Assembly: GCF_026239735.1 (NCBI RefSeq)
Contig: NZ_JAPIVT010000003.1
Location: 124,001-188,000, forward strand
Direction: 5' to 3'
DNA from: Pedobacter sp. MC2016-05
GTDB taxonomy: Bacteria > Bacteroidota > Bacteroidia > Sphingobacteriales > Sphingobacteriaceae
Length of the DNA: 64,000 nucleotides
In this document: positions 1-7,939 of the stretch, piece by piece
Layout of the letters: each line of letters starts with the position of its first letter
How positions within the stretch are numbered: position 1 is the first letter of the stretch
The notes under the pieces: generated by a model
The model's database searches: none
What the model saw: the letters and a program-made list of their open reading frames with translations, nothing else
Told to the model about the DNA's origin: nothing
Translations under genes and position numbers: made by a program

Positions 1-1
1 C

Positions 2-2866
2 ACCATTACACCAATTAACGGTTTGTACGAAAATTGGTTCCTCGATTACGCATCTTATGTAATTTTGGACAGGGCAGTTCCCCATATTCATGATGGATTA
101 AAGCCTGTTCAACGTCGTATTATGCACTCGCTTAAGGAAATGGACGATGGACGTTTCAATAAAGCAGCGAATGTAATTGGTAACACGATGAAATATCACC
201 CTCACGGGGATGCTTCTATCGGCGATGCGATGGTGCAGATTGGACAGAAAGATTTGCTAATTGACATGCAGGGTAACTGGGGTGACCCCATTACTGGCGA
301 TAGTGCTGCGGCACCGAGATATATTGAAGCCCGGTTATCTAAGTTCGCCAATGAAGTTGTTTTCAATCCTGATACTACGGAATGGCAGTTAAGTTATGAT
401 GGACGTAACAACGAACCGATTACTTTACCGGTAAAATTTCCGTTGTTATTGGCACAAGGGGCAGAAGGTATTGCAGTTGGTTTGGCTACAAAGGTGATGC
501 CTCACAATTTTATCGAATTGTTAGATGCCTCCATTGATGCGCTGAAAGGCGTTCGGCCTAATATTTTGCCCGACTTTTTTACGGGTGGAATGGCCGATTT
601 TTCAAACTACAATGAAGGTCAGCGGGGTGGAAAAATCCGTGTTCGTGCTAAAATTACAGAAAAGGATAAAAAGACCCTGGTTATAACGGAAGTTCCCTAT
701 AGTACCACTACCAGTTCCATCATTGATAGTATTTTGGCCGCCAATGATAAGGGTAAAATAAAAATCAAGAAGATTGAGGACAGTACAGCGGCTCATGTAG
801 AAATTATTGTGCATTTAGCACCCGGTATTTCTCCGGATGTGACCATCGATGCACTTTATGCTTTTACCGCTTGTGAAGTTTCCATTTCCCCAAATACTTG
901 TATTATTCAGGATGATAAACCACACTTTATGAGTGTGAATGATATCTTAATTGAAAATACAAAGCATACTAAAAGTTTATTGAAAAAAGAATTGGAGATT
1001 CGCCTGCACGAGTTACAGGAGAAAATTTTCTTCAGTTCGCTTTTAAAAATATTTATTCAGGAGGGAATGTATAAAAATCCTGAATATGAAAATTCGGCCA
1101 ACTTTGATACCGTAGTTGAAGTTTTACACTTGCTTTTTGATCCTTTTAAGCCATCGCTTTATCGCGAAATATTGCCTGAGGATTTTAAGAAATTGATCGA
1201 TAAACCGATGAGTAGCATCACCCGGTTTGATGTGAAAAAGGCCGACGAGCAGATGAAAAACCTGGAGGATGAAATCAAAGTAGTTAAAAATCACTTGAAA
1301 CATCTAACCGATTATGCCATCGCCTGGTTTCAGAAACTAAAAGATAAGTATAGCAAAGGTAGAGAACGAAAAACCGAAATCCGTTTATTTGATAGGGTAG
1401 AGGCATCAAAAGTGGCTTTGGCAAATGTTAAGTTGTATATGAACCGCGAAGACGGTTTCATTGGAACCGGTTTGCGTAAAGATGAATTTATTGCCGATTG
1501 CTCTGATATTGATGAAGTAATTGTTTTCCGTGAGGATGGAAAATGCATGATTACCAAGGTTGCCGATAAAACTTTTGTTGGCAAGGGAATTATTCATGCA
1601 CAGGTTTTTAAGAAAAACGACGAGCGGACAATTTACAACATGATTTATAAAGATGGTTCTTCAGGAACCGCTTACATCAAACGTTTCGCAGTTGTCGGGG
1701 TTACCCGTGATAAGGAATATGATTTAACTAAGGGTTCGAAAGGTTCGAAGGTTTTATATTTCACAGCTAATCCAAATGGTGAGGCAGAAGTGGTTAACGT
1801 TGCCTTAAAGCCGCATTCAAAGTTACGTAAACTACAATTTGATCAAGATTTTGCAGAAGTTGCTATCAAAGGTCGTGGTTCGCAAGGAAATATCATTTCT
1901 AAATATCCGGTCAAGAAAATCATTCTGAAAAGCAAAGGGGTATCTACTTTATCGGGATTAAAAATTTGGTATGATGATTTGCTGAAGCGTTTAAATGTTG
2001 ATGGACGAGGGAAGTATCTAGGCGAATTTGATGGCGATGACAGAATTTTACAGGTTCATAAAGATGGATATTACGAGCTAAGCTCTTTTGAACTCAGTAA
2101 TCACTTTGATGATGGACTAATTCTGATTGAGAAGTTTGATGCCGAAAAGATATTTGCTGCTGTTCATTTTGAAGGAAAAGCACAAAATTATTTCATCAAA
2201 CGCTTCAATTTTGAATTACAGACGAATGGTAAAAAGGTAGTTTTTATTAGCGAAGAACCAAAATCGAATTTATTATTTCTCACGTCAAATCCTGCCGCTA
2301 AAGTAGTGGTTGATGTACTGAAAGGCAAGACACAAATTCCGGAAACACTTGACTTAACATTGGCCGAACTGATTGATGTAAAAGGTTTGAAAGCCAATGG
2401 AAATCGTCTATCACCTCACGATGTTCGAAAGGTAATTTTAGAAGATCCTGAAATTGAAGCGGAAGAAGCTAATGAAAATGAGGGTAGTGGAGAAGATAAA
2501 ACTTCGGTTGAAGAGGATACTGTGGAGATAAAAGAAGGTAACGAGGAAGCGGCTCCAGAAAACGTAGTGCCTAATAAAGCTGACCAGTCTACACAGGAAA
2601 AGTCAAAGCCTAAATTTGAACGTAAGCCTGATGTGATGGCTGAAAAGACAAGCGTGACGGAAAATCCACAGGCTGAAGAAGCAGTCGATGAAGCCCAAGC
2701 TGTTGAAAAACCAGTTAAGGATCCTAAAGCAGATGCGGTTAAAAATCAGCCAGCTACAGAATCGGAGAAATCAAAAGAAGAAAAGCCTGTTAAGAAAGTT
2801 GATTTCGAAATCACCAATCCAGATGATATAGAAATTGATGAAAAAGGACAGTTGGGATTATTTTAA
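2..2866 (+). CDS. parC: DNA topoisomerase IV subunit A (5' end outside window)
   Basis: This is the breakage-reunion subunit of type IIA topoisomerase, which decatenates and relaxes chromosomes together with ParE. The reading frame is open to the left edge, and residues TPING precede the first possible TTG at 23, so the true start lies before the window. The N-terminal domain shows LKPVQRRI, YHPHGD and the catalytic tyrosine in AAPRYIEARLS (codon at 320-322). A C-terminal beta-pinwheel region follows. From about nt 2450 the protein becomes a long E/K/A-rich, probably disordered tail, ending in GQLGLF at the extreme C-terminus, which resembles a sliding-clamp-binding peptide. GyrA is the alternative, but the tail and weak GyrA-box content favour ParC. 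The family call is secure; the exact paralogue is slightly less so. Confidence 0.9.
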   Translation, partial: TITPINGLYENWFLDYASYVILDRAVPHIHDGLKPVQRRIMHSLKEMDDGRFNKAANVIGNTMKYHPHGDASIGDAMVQIGQKDLLIDMQGNWGDPITGDSAAAPRYIEARLSKFANEVVFNPDTTEWQLSYDGRNNEPITLPVKFPLLLAQGAEGIAVGLATKVMPHNFIELLDASIDALKGVRPNILPDFFTGGMADFSNYNEGQRGGKIRVRAKITEKDKKTLVITEVPYSTTTSSIIDSILAANDKGKIKIKKIEDSTAAHVEIIVHLAPGISPDVTIDALYAFTACEVSISPNTCIIQDDKPHFMSVNDILIENTKHTKSLLKKELEIRLHELQEKIFFSSLLKIFIQEGMYKNPEYENSANFDTVVEVLHLLFDPFKPSLYREILPEDFKKLIDKPMSSITRFDVKKADEQMKNLEDEIKVVKNHLKHLTDYAIAWFQKLKDKYSKGRERKTEIRLFDRVEASKVALANVKLYMNREDGFIGTGLRKDEFIADCSDIDEVIVFREDGKCMITKVADKTFVGKGIIHAQVFKKNDERTIYNMIYKDGSSGTAYIKRFAVVGVTRDKEYDLTKGSKGSKVLYFTANPNGEAEVVNVALKPHSKLRKLQFDQDFAEVAIKGRGSQGNIISKYPVKKIILKSKGVSTLSGLKIWYDDLLKRLNVDGRGKYLGEFDGDDRILQVHKDGYYELSSFELSNHFDDGLILIEKFDAEKIFAAVHFEGKAQNYFIKRFNFELQTNGKKVVFISEEPKSNLLFLTSNPAAKVVVDVLKGKTQIPETLDLTLAELIDVKGLKANGNRLSPHDVRKVILEDPEIEAEEANENEGSGEDKTSVEEDTVEIKEGNEEAAPENVVPNKADQSTQEKSKPKFERKPDVMAEKTSVTENPQAEEAVDEAQAVEKPVKDPKADAVKNQPATESEKSKEEKPVKKVDFEITNPDDIEIDEKGQLGLF

Positions 2867-2880
2867 AAGCTTGATGAAAT

Positions 2881-3281
2881 ATGAGAGTTTTTTTATTTTT
2901 ATTATTTATTTCTTTTTCAACTGTTGTATTTGCTCAAGATAGAGTCGCGGAAAAAACAATTCAAAAGTTTCTGATAGATTTTAATTCAGCGAAGTACGAT
3001 GATATTTACGGGACCTTTTCTAGTGATTCAAATTGAAAATGACAAAAGAAGAAACCACTAAATATCTAAGTAGAATTCATGATATGATTGATGGTTTCAA
3101 GTCCGCAGAGTTTAAATTTATGCAGGATAGAAATTTTTACTATCTTTTTTCTTGTAAAGATAAAAATATCAATGCTGATTTCCTTTGTAGTATAAATCTT
3201 GATGGTAAATTCGACTACCTAACGTTTAAAAGAATTGGCGGATCAGGTAATCCTCCGATAGTTGGCAAGCTAAAACAATAA
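2881..3281 (+). pseudogene. Small secreted protein, frameshifted (DUF3887-like)
   Basis: An ATG at 2881 opens a frame with a clear signal peptide (MRVFLFLLFISFS, then VVFAQ) and the start of a mature domain (KFLIDFNSAKYDDIYGTFSS). It stops at 3034-3036. The continuation, KMTKEETTKYLSRIHDMIDG through GKLKQ, lies in another frame ending at 3281. Adding one T in gattcaaattg near 3027 would restore a single protein of about 133 residues reading FSSDFKLKMTKEET. The FN..YD.IY.FS pattern resembles DUF3887-type secreted domains. This is either a genuine single-base deletion or a sequencing error. The gene begins 14 bases after parC. Confidence 0.6.
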
Positions 3282-3316
3282 TATCTTTCAATTACTTATC
3301 TTCTAAATATAAAAAC

Positions 3317-3324
3317 TATATTTG
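3317..3324 (+). promoter_or_regulatory. Candidate -7 promoter element for the TPP-riboswitch transcript
   Basis: TATATTTG matches the Bacteroidota -7 consensus TAnnTTTG exactly and sits about ten bases before the riboswitch. No convincing TTTG -33 box is visible at the usual distance, so the call rests on one element and its position. Confidence 0.45.
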
Positions 3325-3333
3325 CGCTACTCA

Positions 3334-3503
3334 AAGGGGTGCTTTTTGTTTTGCAATTTCTTTTGCAATCAAAAGGCTGAGATTACACCCATTTTAAGTG
3401 AAAAGTCAACAGTGAAAAGTGTGAGGAACTTTCAACTTTGAACACTAAACTTTCAACTTAAATGCACCTGATTCGGATAATGCCGACGGAGGGAAGAGGT
3501 TAA
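3334..3503 (+). promoter_or_regulatory. TPP (THI-box) riboswitch
   Basis: The conserved THI-box blocks occur in order: GGGGTGC (3336-3342), GGCTGAGATTACACCC (3375-3390), CACCTGATTCGGATAATGCC (about 3465-3484) and CGGAGGGAAG (about 3486-3495). Between the second and third blocks is an A/T-rich insert of about 75 bases with complementary ends (AAGTGAAAAGT and ACTTTCAACTT), read as an extended P3 helix. No terminator hairpin is obvious before the downstream start, so control may act on translation. Binding of thiamine pyrophosphate is expected to repress the next gene. Confidence 0.93.
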
Positions 3504-3578
3504 ATTTATCTTACTGTTTCGCCCTGAAAGCAGTTTTCAATTATTTTTTATTAGTCGGAAGACATAAAATTATTGTTA

Positions 3579-4199
3579 ATGAATTTTCAAGAGTGGTTCA
3601 GGCTTTTTCAGGAGCAAATTTTACATACCTCGTTAATCGAATGGCTTGCCGTAGGCTTTGGCGTTTCAGAAGTGTTGCTGGCCAAGAAAAACAACATTTG
3701 GCTTTATCCTACAGGTATTGTTTCTATTTTATTATCCATGTATCTACTTTTAAATGTAAAGCTATATGCAGAAATGTGCCTTAGTATTTACTATTTAATC
3801 ATGAGCGTTTACGGTTGGATCATCTGGAAGAAACGCAAAGTTGAAGGGGCAAACCAAGTGGCCTGGAGCACTAACAATCAATTGCTCATAGCAGTTATGA
3901 TTTCGGTAGTTGGCTTTTTTATTTTCTATTTCGTACTGCGAAACCATACCGACTCAGATGTGCCACTTCTCGATGCATTTGTATCAAGCACAGCCTGGGC
4001 AGGAATGTGGCTTTTGGCCAAACGTAAAATTGAAAACTGGATCTTTCTAAATGTGTCCAACCTTGTAGCTGTTCCGCTTCTGTTTCATAAAAAGTTGCCT
4101 TTAATGGCTTGCTTAACTATTTTCTTGTTTGTAGTTGCCATTTTCGGTTTTATCGATTGGAAGAAGATTATAGGTAAAAGAAGCCTTCGAACCATTTAA
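3579..4199 (+). CDS. pnuT: PnuC-family vitamin transporter, probably thiamine (PnuT)
   Basis: An integral membrane protein of 206 residues. WLAVGFGVSEVLLAKKNNIW and YPTGIVSILLSMYLL are typical of PnuC transporters, and about seven hydrophobic segments are visible. PnuC proteins classically carry nicotinamide riboside by facilitated diffusion, trapped by later phosphorylation. The TPP riboswitch directly upstream indicates that this member imports thiamine, as proposed for PnuT in Bacteroidota. The ATG at 3579 was chosen over a TTG two codons upstream. An acyl-CoA-dehydrogenase-like gene follows after 30 bases and may be co-transcribed. The family is certain; the substrate is inferred from the riboswitch. 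Confidence 0.88.
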   Translation: MNFQEWFRLFQEQILHTSLIEWLAVGFGVSEVLLAKKNNIWLYPTGIVSILLSMYLLLNVKLYAEMCLSIYYLIMSVYGWIIWKKRKVEGANQVAWSTNNQLLIAVMISVVGFFIFYFVLRNHTDSDVPLLDAFVSSTAWAGMWLLAKRKIENWIFLNVSNLVAVPLLFHKKLPLMACLTIFLFVVAIFGFIDWKKIIGKRSLRTI

Positions 4200-4229
4200 C
4201 ATATCAACCCCATATTGAATCGGAATTCC

Positions 4230-5318
4230 ATGGAAAATACATCAACACAAACCTGGCAGGGAAAGGTACAGGCATTTGCGGCACCATCTGAAGAAATGGG
4301 CAAGCTGCACCCGGAGATTTTAGAACTTGCCTATCAGGAAAATTGGTTTAAACTTTTTGTACCCAAGATTTATGGTGGTGCCGGTAAAAAGCTTCCCGAA
4401 ATATTAAGGTTAGAGGAAGAACTTGCTGAAGCCGATGGAAGCTTAGGCTGGACCATCACTTTGTGTGCCGGAGCAGCCTGGTTCGCGGGTTTTTTAAATC
4501 CTAAACTGGCTTCGGAAATATTTGCAGACCGAGAAGTTTGTTTTGCTGGAAGCGGTGCAGTTGGTGGTACTGCGGTTAAAACAAATAATGGTTACCTGAT
4601 AAACGGCCACTGGAAATATGCAAGCGGTGCTTTGCATGCTACTATATTTACCGCCAATTGTGTACTAAAAAATCCAGATGAAAGCGACGTTCTGGATGAG
4701 AAGGGAAATCCGGTTATTAAATCATTTATTCTTAAGCGGGATGAAGTAGAAATTTTAGCAGGGTGGTCTTACTTTGGGTTAATTGCTACTGGAAGCCATG
4801 CCTTTGAGGTAAAAGATTTGGTAGTACCAACCAATAGAACTTTTACCATTAATAGTAATATCGAAGTGGCTGATGAAGGTTTTGACTATCCTTTTCTGCA
4901 GCTTGCAGAAACTACTTTGGCTGTAAATAGCTTAGGTATGGCAAAACATTTTATTGCACTTGTAGAAGAAGCTTTTAAATCGCGGTCGGGGTTGAAGAGA
5001 TACAATGAACAACAGATTTTGTTCTTCCAGTCAGAGTTGCGAAAATGTAAAGAAGAGATTGCAGATTTACGCAGCCGATTCTATAATGCCTTCGATCAAT
5101 CCTGGGACCAATTGATTACATCAGGAAAAATTGAAGAAAATTTACTTTCAGAAGTGAGTTTGATAAGCAGGAAACTCGCTCATGCTTGCCGACGAGCGAG
5201 TGATACCTTATTTCCATATTGCGGATTAGAAGCTGCAAAGAAAGAAAGCGTAATTAATAGGGTTTGGCGAGATATCCATACAGCTAGCCAACATGCCTTA
5301 TTAACTTTTATAGATTAG
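4230..5318 (+). CDS. Acyl-CoA dehydrogenase-like flavoprotein
   Basis: A 362-residue protein with the acyl-CoA dehydrogenase fold: a helical N-terminal domain (ELAYQENWFKLFVPKIYGG, EEELAEADGSLGWTITLCAG), a beta middle domain (CFAGSG, NGHWKYASGALHATIFTANC) and a helical C-terminus (SVINRVWRDIHTASQHALL). The W-K-Y-A-S-G segment and the C-terminal RDIHTASQHA motif resemble flavin-dependent monooxygenase relatives such as the HpaB/HsaA/DszC group more than true beta-oxidation dehydrogenases. The ATG at 4230 was preferred to the TTG at 4215. It lies 30 bases after the thiamine transporter gene and may share its riboswitch. The substrate is unknown. Confidence 0.75.
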   Translation: MENTSTQTWQGKVQAFAAPSEEMGKLHPEILELAYQENWFKLFVPKIYGGAGKKLPEILRLEEELAEADGSLGWTITLCAGAAWFAGFLNPKLASEIFADREVCFAGSGAVGGTAVKTNNGYLINGHWKYASGALHATIFTANCVLKNPDESDVLDEKGNPVIKSFILKRDEVEILAGWSYFGLIATGSHAFEVKDLVVPTNRTFTINSNIEVADEGFDYPFLQLAETTLAVNSLGMAKHFIALVEEAFKSRSGLKRYNEQQILFFQSELRKCKEEIADLRSRFYNAFDQSWDQLITSGKIEENLLSEVSLISRKLAHACRRASDTLFPYCGLEAAKKESVINRVWRDIHTASQHALLTFID

Positions 5319-5325
5319 CAATTGA

Positions 5326-6732
5326 TTACAATGTTCTTGCTTTAATTTTTTTCAGCTCTAGTTCAAAGTTAGTAGTTGAGATCTGCTCCTTCTTGGCTTT
5401 CTCGATAGCTATTTCTTGCGTTTTAATTGCTTCTTCAAAGTAACCAATTCGATATAGAATATGAGCTAACGTATCGTAATATCCCGAAATTGGATTTAAT
5501 TCTATTGAACGCCGACTCCAGAGCATGGCCTTCGTTAAATAATTGATATTTTTAGTTCCAATTTCGTAAAACTTCCAGGCTGCATTGTTTAGTTCATTTG
5601 CGTAGTTATTACCTGAAGAACTTATAGATACGATAGATGATGTCACCGTTTTAATGCCGGGAAGTTTCATTAGACTATCCATTTTCTCTTTTGAAACCAT
5701 CTTCTTTGCGCCCAATTGAAGCGATTGATTTTTTGAATTAACTGTATGGTTTCGCTGTTCAATTTTTTTAATGCTATCTGCACCGATATTCATATAATGA
5801 TTGTCGTAGAAATATGCCGCCGTTCGCAGGTATGAAGCAGTATCTTTTACTGTACTGTAATACCAGAGCATTTGGTTATTATACGACTTATCGGCTCCAC
5901 GGTAATCTCTAGACCAAGTTGACCGGGCAAAATTTGCACCTGCCATCGCTTTGTTCAGATTCTTATCTTTCGCCGCCGCAATCATCGTATTTGATATTAT
6001 TGCATTGTTGAAGGCTACCCTTTTATATTGTGGTTCTGTTTTGTATATGCTATCTATAAGCTTTCGGTTTGTATAGGCAAGCCTGTATGCGGTGCCATCT
6101 GCATAGGGTCCGGCCTCTAGAATATAAACAACATTATCATAATTGTTAAAATCACTGATTTTCAAATTACCAACATATTGCTCTATTAAGTCTGCATTGT
6201 TCGTAATGCCGATTTTCTTGCGGGCATCAATTAACTTCTTTAATGTTACAGCGTCTCCCTTCTGTTGAGCATCTTTCTCCAGGTCTGAAATTGACTTTTC
6301 TTTAAAAGCAGCTTTTGCCCTTTCAACCATTGAAAAATATCTGTTTTTGTCTGTAGAGCTTGCAGATTCACTAAAAAATATTTCTCTGTTCGATCGAAGA
6401 AAGATATACGCAGGAAATTGTTTAATATTGCCCGAACGCATGATAGACCGCACGCTGGTATCTGCCATCGTAGTGGTAAATACTACAAAGTTTTCTTCAA
6501 TTTTTGATATCACCTCTTTGTCATCTAAAGCAGATGTGAAATCTACTTTGGCATTCTCAGGGAGTTTTTTCAAATGCTCAATAGTAGGAGTGTTAATAAT
6601 CAGGAATACCGGCTTTCCGCTTTTTGCAGCTGTTGAGAACGCGGCGGTCAATGATTTGGCAGATTTAAGTTTTTGCGAAAAGCTGGCCAATGAAGAAATT
6701 AGAAATGCAGTAATAATTAAGATGGATTTCAT
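5326..6732 (-). CDS. Secreted thioredoxin-fold protein without cysteines, helical-repeat C-terminus
   Basis: A 468-residue protein with an N-terminal signal peptide (MKSILIITAFLISSLASFSQ). Residues about 25-150 look like a thioredoxin-like fold: SGKPVFLIIN as the first strand and QFPAYIFLRSN carrying the usual cis-proline. No CxxC is present, and I find no cysteine anywhere in the protein, so it cannot be a disulfide oxidoreductase. The C-terminal third (NNAAWKFYEIG, AMLWSRRSIELNP, YYDTLAHILYRIGYFEEAIK) resembles TPR-type helical repeats. It probably acts in the periplasm as a binding or scaffold protein. It converges with the 4230 gene (7-base gap). The specific function is unknown. Confidence 0.75.
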   Translation of the reverse strand: MKSILIITAFLISSLASFSQKLKSAKSLTAAFSTAAKSGKPVFLIINTPTIEHLKKLPENAKVDFTSALDDKEVISKIEENFVVFTTTMADTSVRSIMRSGNIKQFPAYIFLRSNREIFFSESASSTDKNRYFSMVERAKAAFKEKSISDLEKDAQQKGDAVTLKKLIDARKKIGITNNADLIEQYVGNLKISDFNNYDNVVYILEAGPYADGTAYRLAYTNRKLIDSIYKTEPQYKRVAFNNAIISNTMIAAAKDKNLNKAMAGANFARSTWSRDYRGADKSYNNQMLWYYSTVKDTASYLRTAAYFYDNHYMNIGADSIKKIEQRNHTVNSKNQSLQLGAKKMVSKEKMDSLMKLPGIKTVTSSIVSISSSGNNYANELNNAAWKFYEIGTKNINYLTKAMLWSRRSIELNPISGYYDTLAHILYRIGYFEEAIKTQEIAIEKAKKEQISTTNFELELKKIKARTL

Positions 6733-6753
6733 GAAGAGCGCAATTGGATGATT

Positions 6754-6787
6754 GAAAAAAAAAAGCCCGCAACATTTGGCTGCGGGT
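6754..6787 (-). terminator. Rho-independent terminator after the 6796-7839 gene
   Basis: The stem pairs GCCCGCA (6765-6771) with TGCGGGT (6781-6787) around a short loop. On the minus strand it is followed by a run of about ten T, immediately after the stop codon of the candidate lipoprotein gene. Confidence 0.88.
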
Positions 6788-6795
6788 TTAAAATA

Positions 6796-7839
6796 TTATT
6801 GATACTGGATATATATCGGTTTTGGTGTGAGTTTTAGCAACTCCTCTGGTGTCATCAATCTGTTAGGTGCTTTCTTCAAATCATTTTTATAGAATAATTT
6901 GAAACCTGTAAACTGAACGGGTTCGCTTTGAATAAAATGTCTGTATGTACCTTTTTTCAATTCTGGTTCGCCCCAACCATCCATGTGCATTACAACCTGT
7001 ACCTCTGGGCGTAATTTAATGTTTTTGGAGTTGGTTACCATTTTTTTGGTAAAACGGTGTAATACAAAAACCTTTGGAGGCAGGTTATATTTCTTAACCA
7101 AATCTGCTAAGTAACCTGTTACATAATTGATGTCAGCTGCATCATAAGTACCTATCTTTTTACCTGGAAGTGATCCATCTTTCATGGAGAATTCAGGGTC
7201 GATACCTAAGTGTACATAGGGTAGTTGTAAATATTTTTCGATGTGAGGTAATTCTGCCTTAATGGTACTTAATGCCACCTGAAGATCTAAAAATACGATC
7301 GTATTGGGTTGCATCTTTGAAATTTTCAAAACCGAATCAATCTGTTTATTACCCATGCGGTTGATGTATTTTCCATCTTTACCTGGGGTACCGCTTGCTA
7401 CTGCTGCGATGTAATGTAAACCTGGCTGAACTGGAGTAGTTGGATCTGCTTTCTCCCATTTTTTAACTTCGGTATTTAAGCGTTGCCACATCTCTTTAGG
7501 AGCATATTCGCCTAAAGCACCCATTTTTTTTGAGTGCAGATTACCATAATAAACCACAATACGTTTAAATGGCAATATTGCTCCAGCTAGTGGTGTAGGT
7601 TGGTTTTTAACCGGCCACCTGCCTGTGGTATCACCGTTAGCCAATTTTTTATCTAAAGAGTCATATAGTTTTCTATCAACAGGTTTCATCATATTTACTG
7701 TTGAATCTGTTTTCTTTTTAGAAGTGTCGGCACTTGAGCCATTGCCGCCGCCATTTTTGCCATCTGCTGTACAGTTAGCAAATAAGGTTACTGTAGCAAG
7801 CCCGAGCATTAAAGTACCTGCTAATTGAGGAAGTTTCAT
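6796..7839 (-). CDS. Candidate lipoprotein of unknown function
   Basis: A 347-residue exported protein. The N-terminus (MKLPQLAGTLMLGLATVTLF, then ANC) looks like a lipoprotein signal with a poor lipobox (LFANC). A Gly/Ser/Lys-rich linker (about residues 25-45) would tether the domain to the membrane. The globular part shows alternating strands such as RIVVYYGNLHS, HYIAAVASG, NTIVFLDLQVALS, PYVHLGIDPEFSM, KVFVLHRFT and VQVVMHMDGWG. The strand-end acidic residues are reminiscent of a TIM-barrel hydrolase-like fold, but I do not recognise the family. It has its own terminator and appears monocistronic. Confidence 0.7.
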   Translation of the reverse strand: MKLPQLAGTLMLGLATVTLFANCTADGKNGGGNGSSADTSKKKTDSTVNMMKPVDRKLYDSLDKKLANGDTTGRWPVKNQPTPLAGAILPFKRIVVYYGNLHSKKMGALGEYAPKEMWQRLNTEVKKWEKADPTTPVQPGLHYIAAVASGTPGKDGKYINRMGNKQIDSVLKISKMQPNTIVFLDLQVALSTIKAELPHIEKYLQLPYVHLGIDPEFSMKDGSLPGKKIGTYDAADINYVTGYLADLVKKYNLPPKVFVLHRFTKKMVTNSKNIKLRPEVQVVMHMDGWGEPELKKGTYRHFIQSEPVQFTGFKLFYKNDLKKAPNRLMTPEELLKLTPKPIYIQYQ

Positions 7840-7939
7840 AGATATTTATTATAGTATTAAAGTGTAGACAGTTTTTCCGAATCTGTTTTGCATGAAAGTA
7901 GGATGGAAAACCGGTAGTTTAAAATAAAGTAATTAACAT

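Noticed and set aside
6347..6751. 134-codon plus-strand frame opposite the thioredoxin-fold gene
   Set aside because: It is antisense to a gene with a signal peptide and coherent domains, has no recognisable features, and crosses a terminator region. It is a shadow frame.
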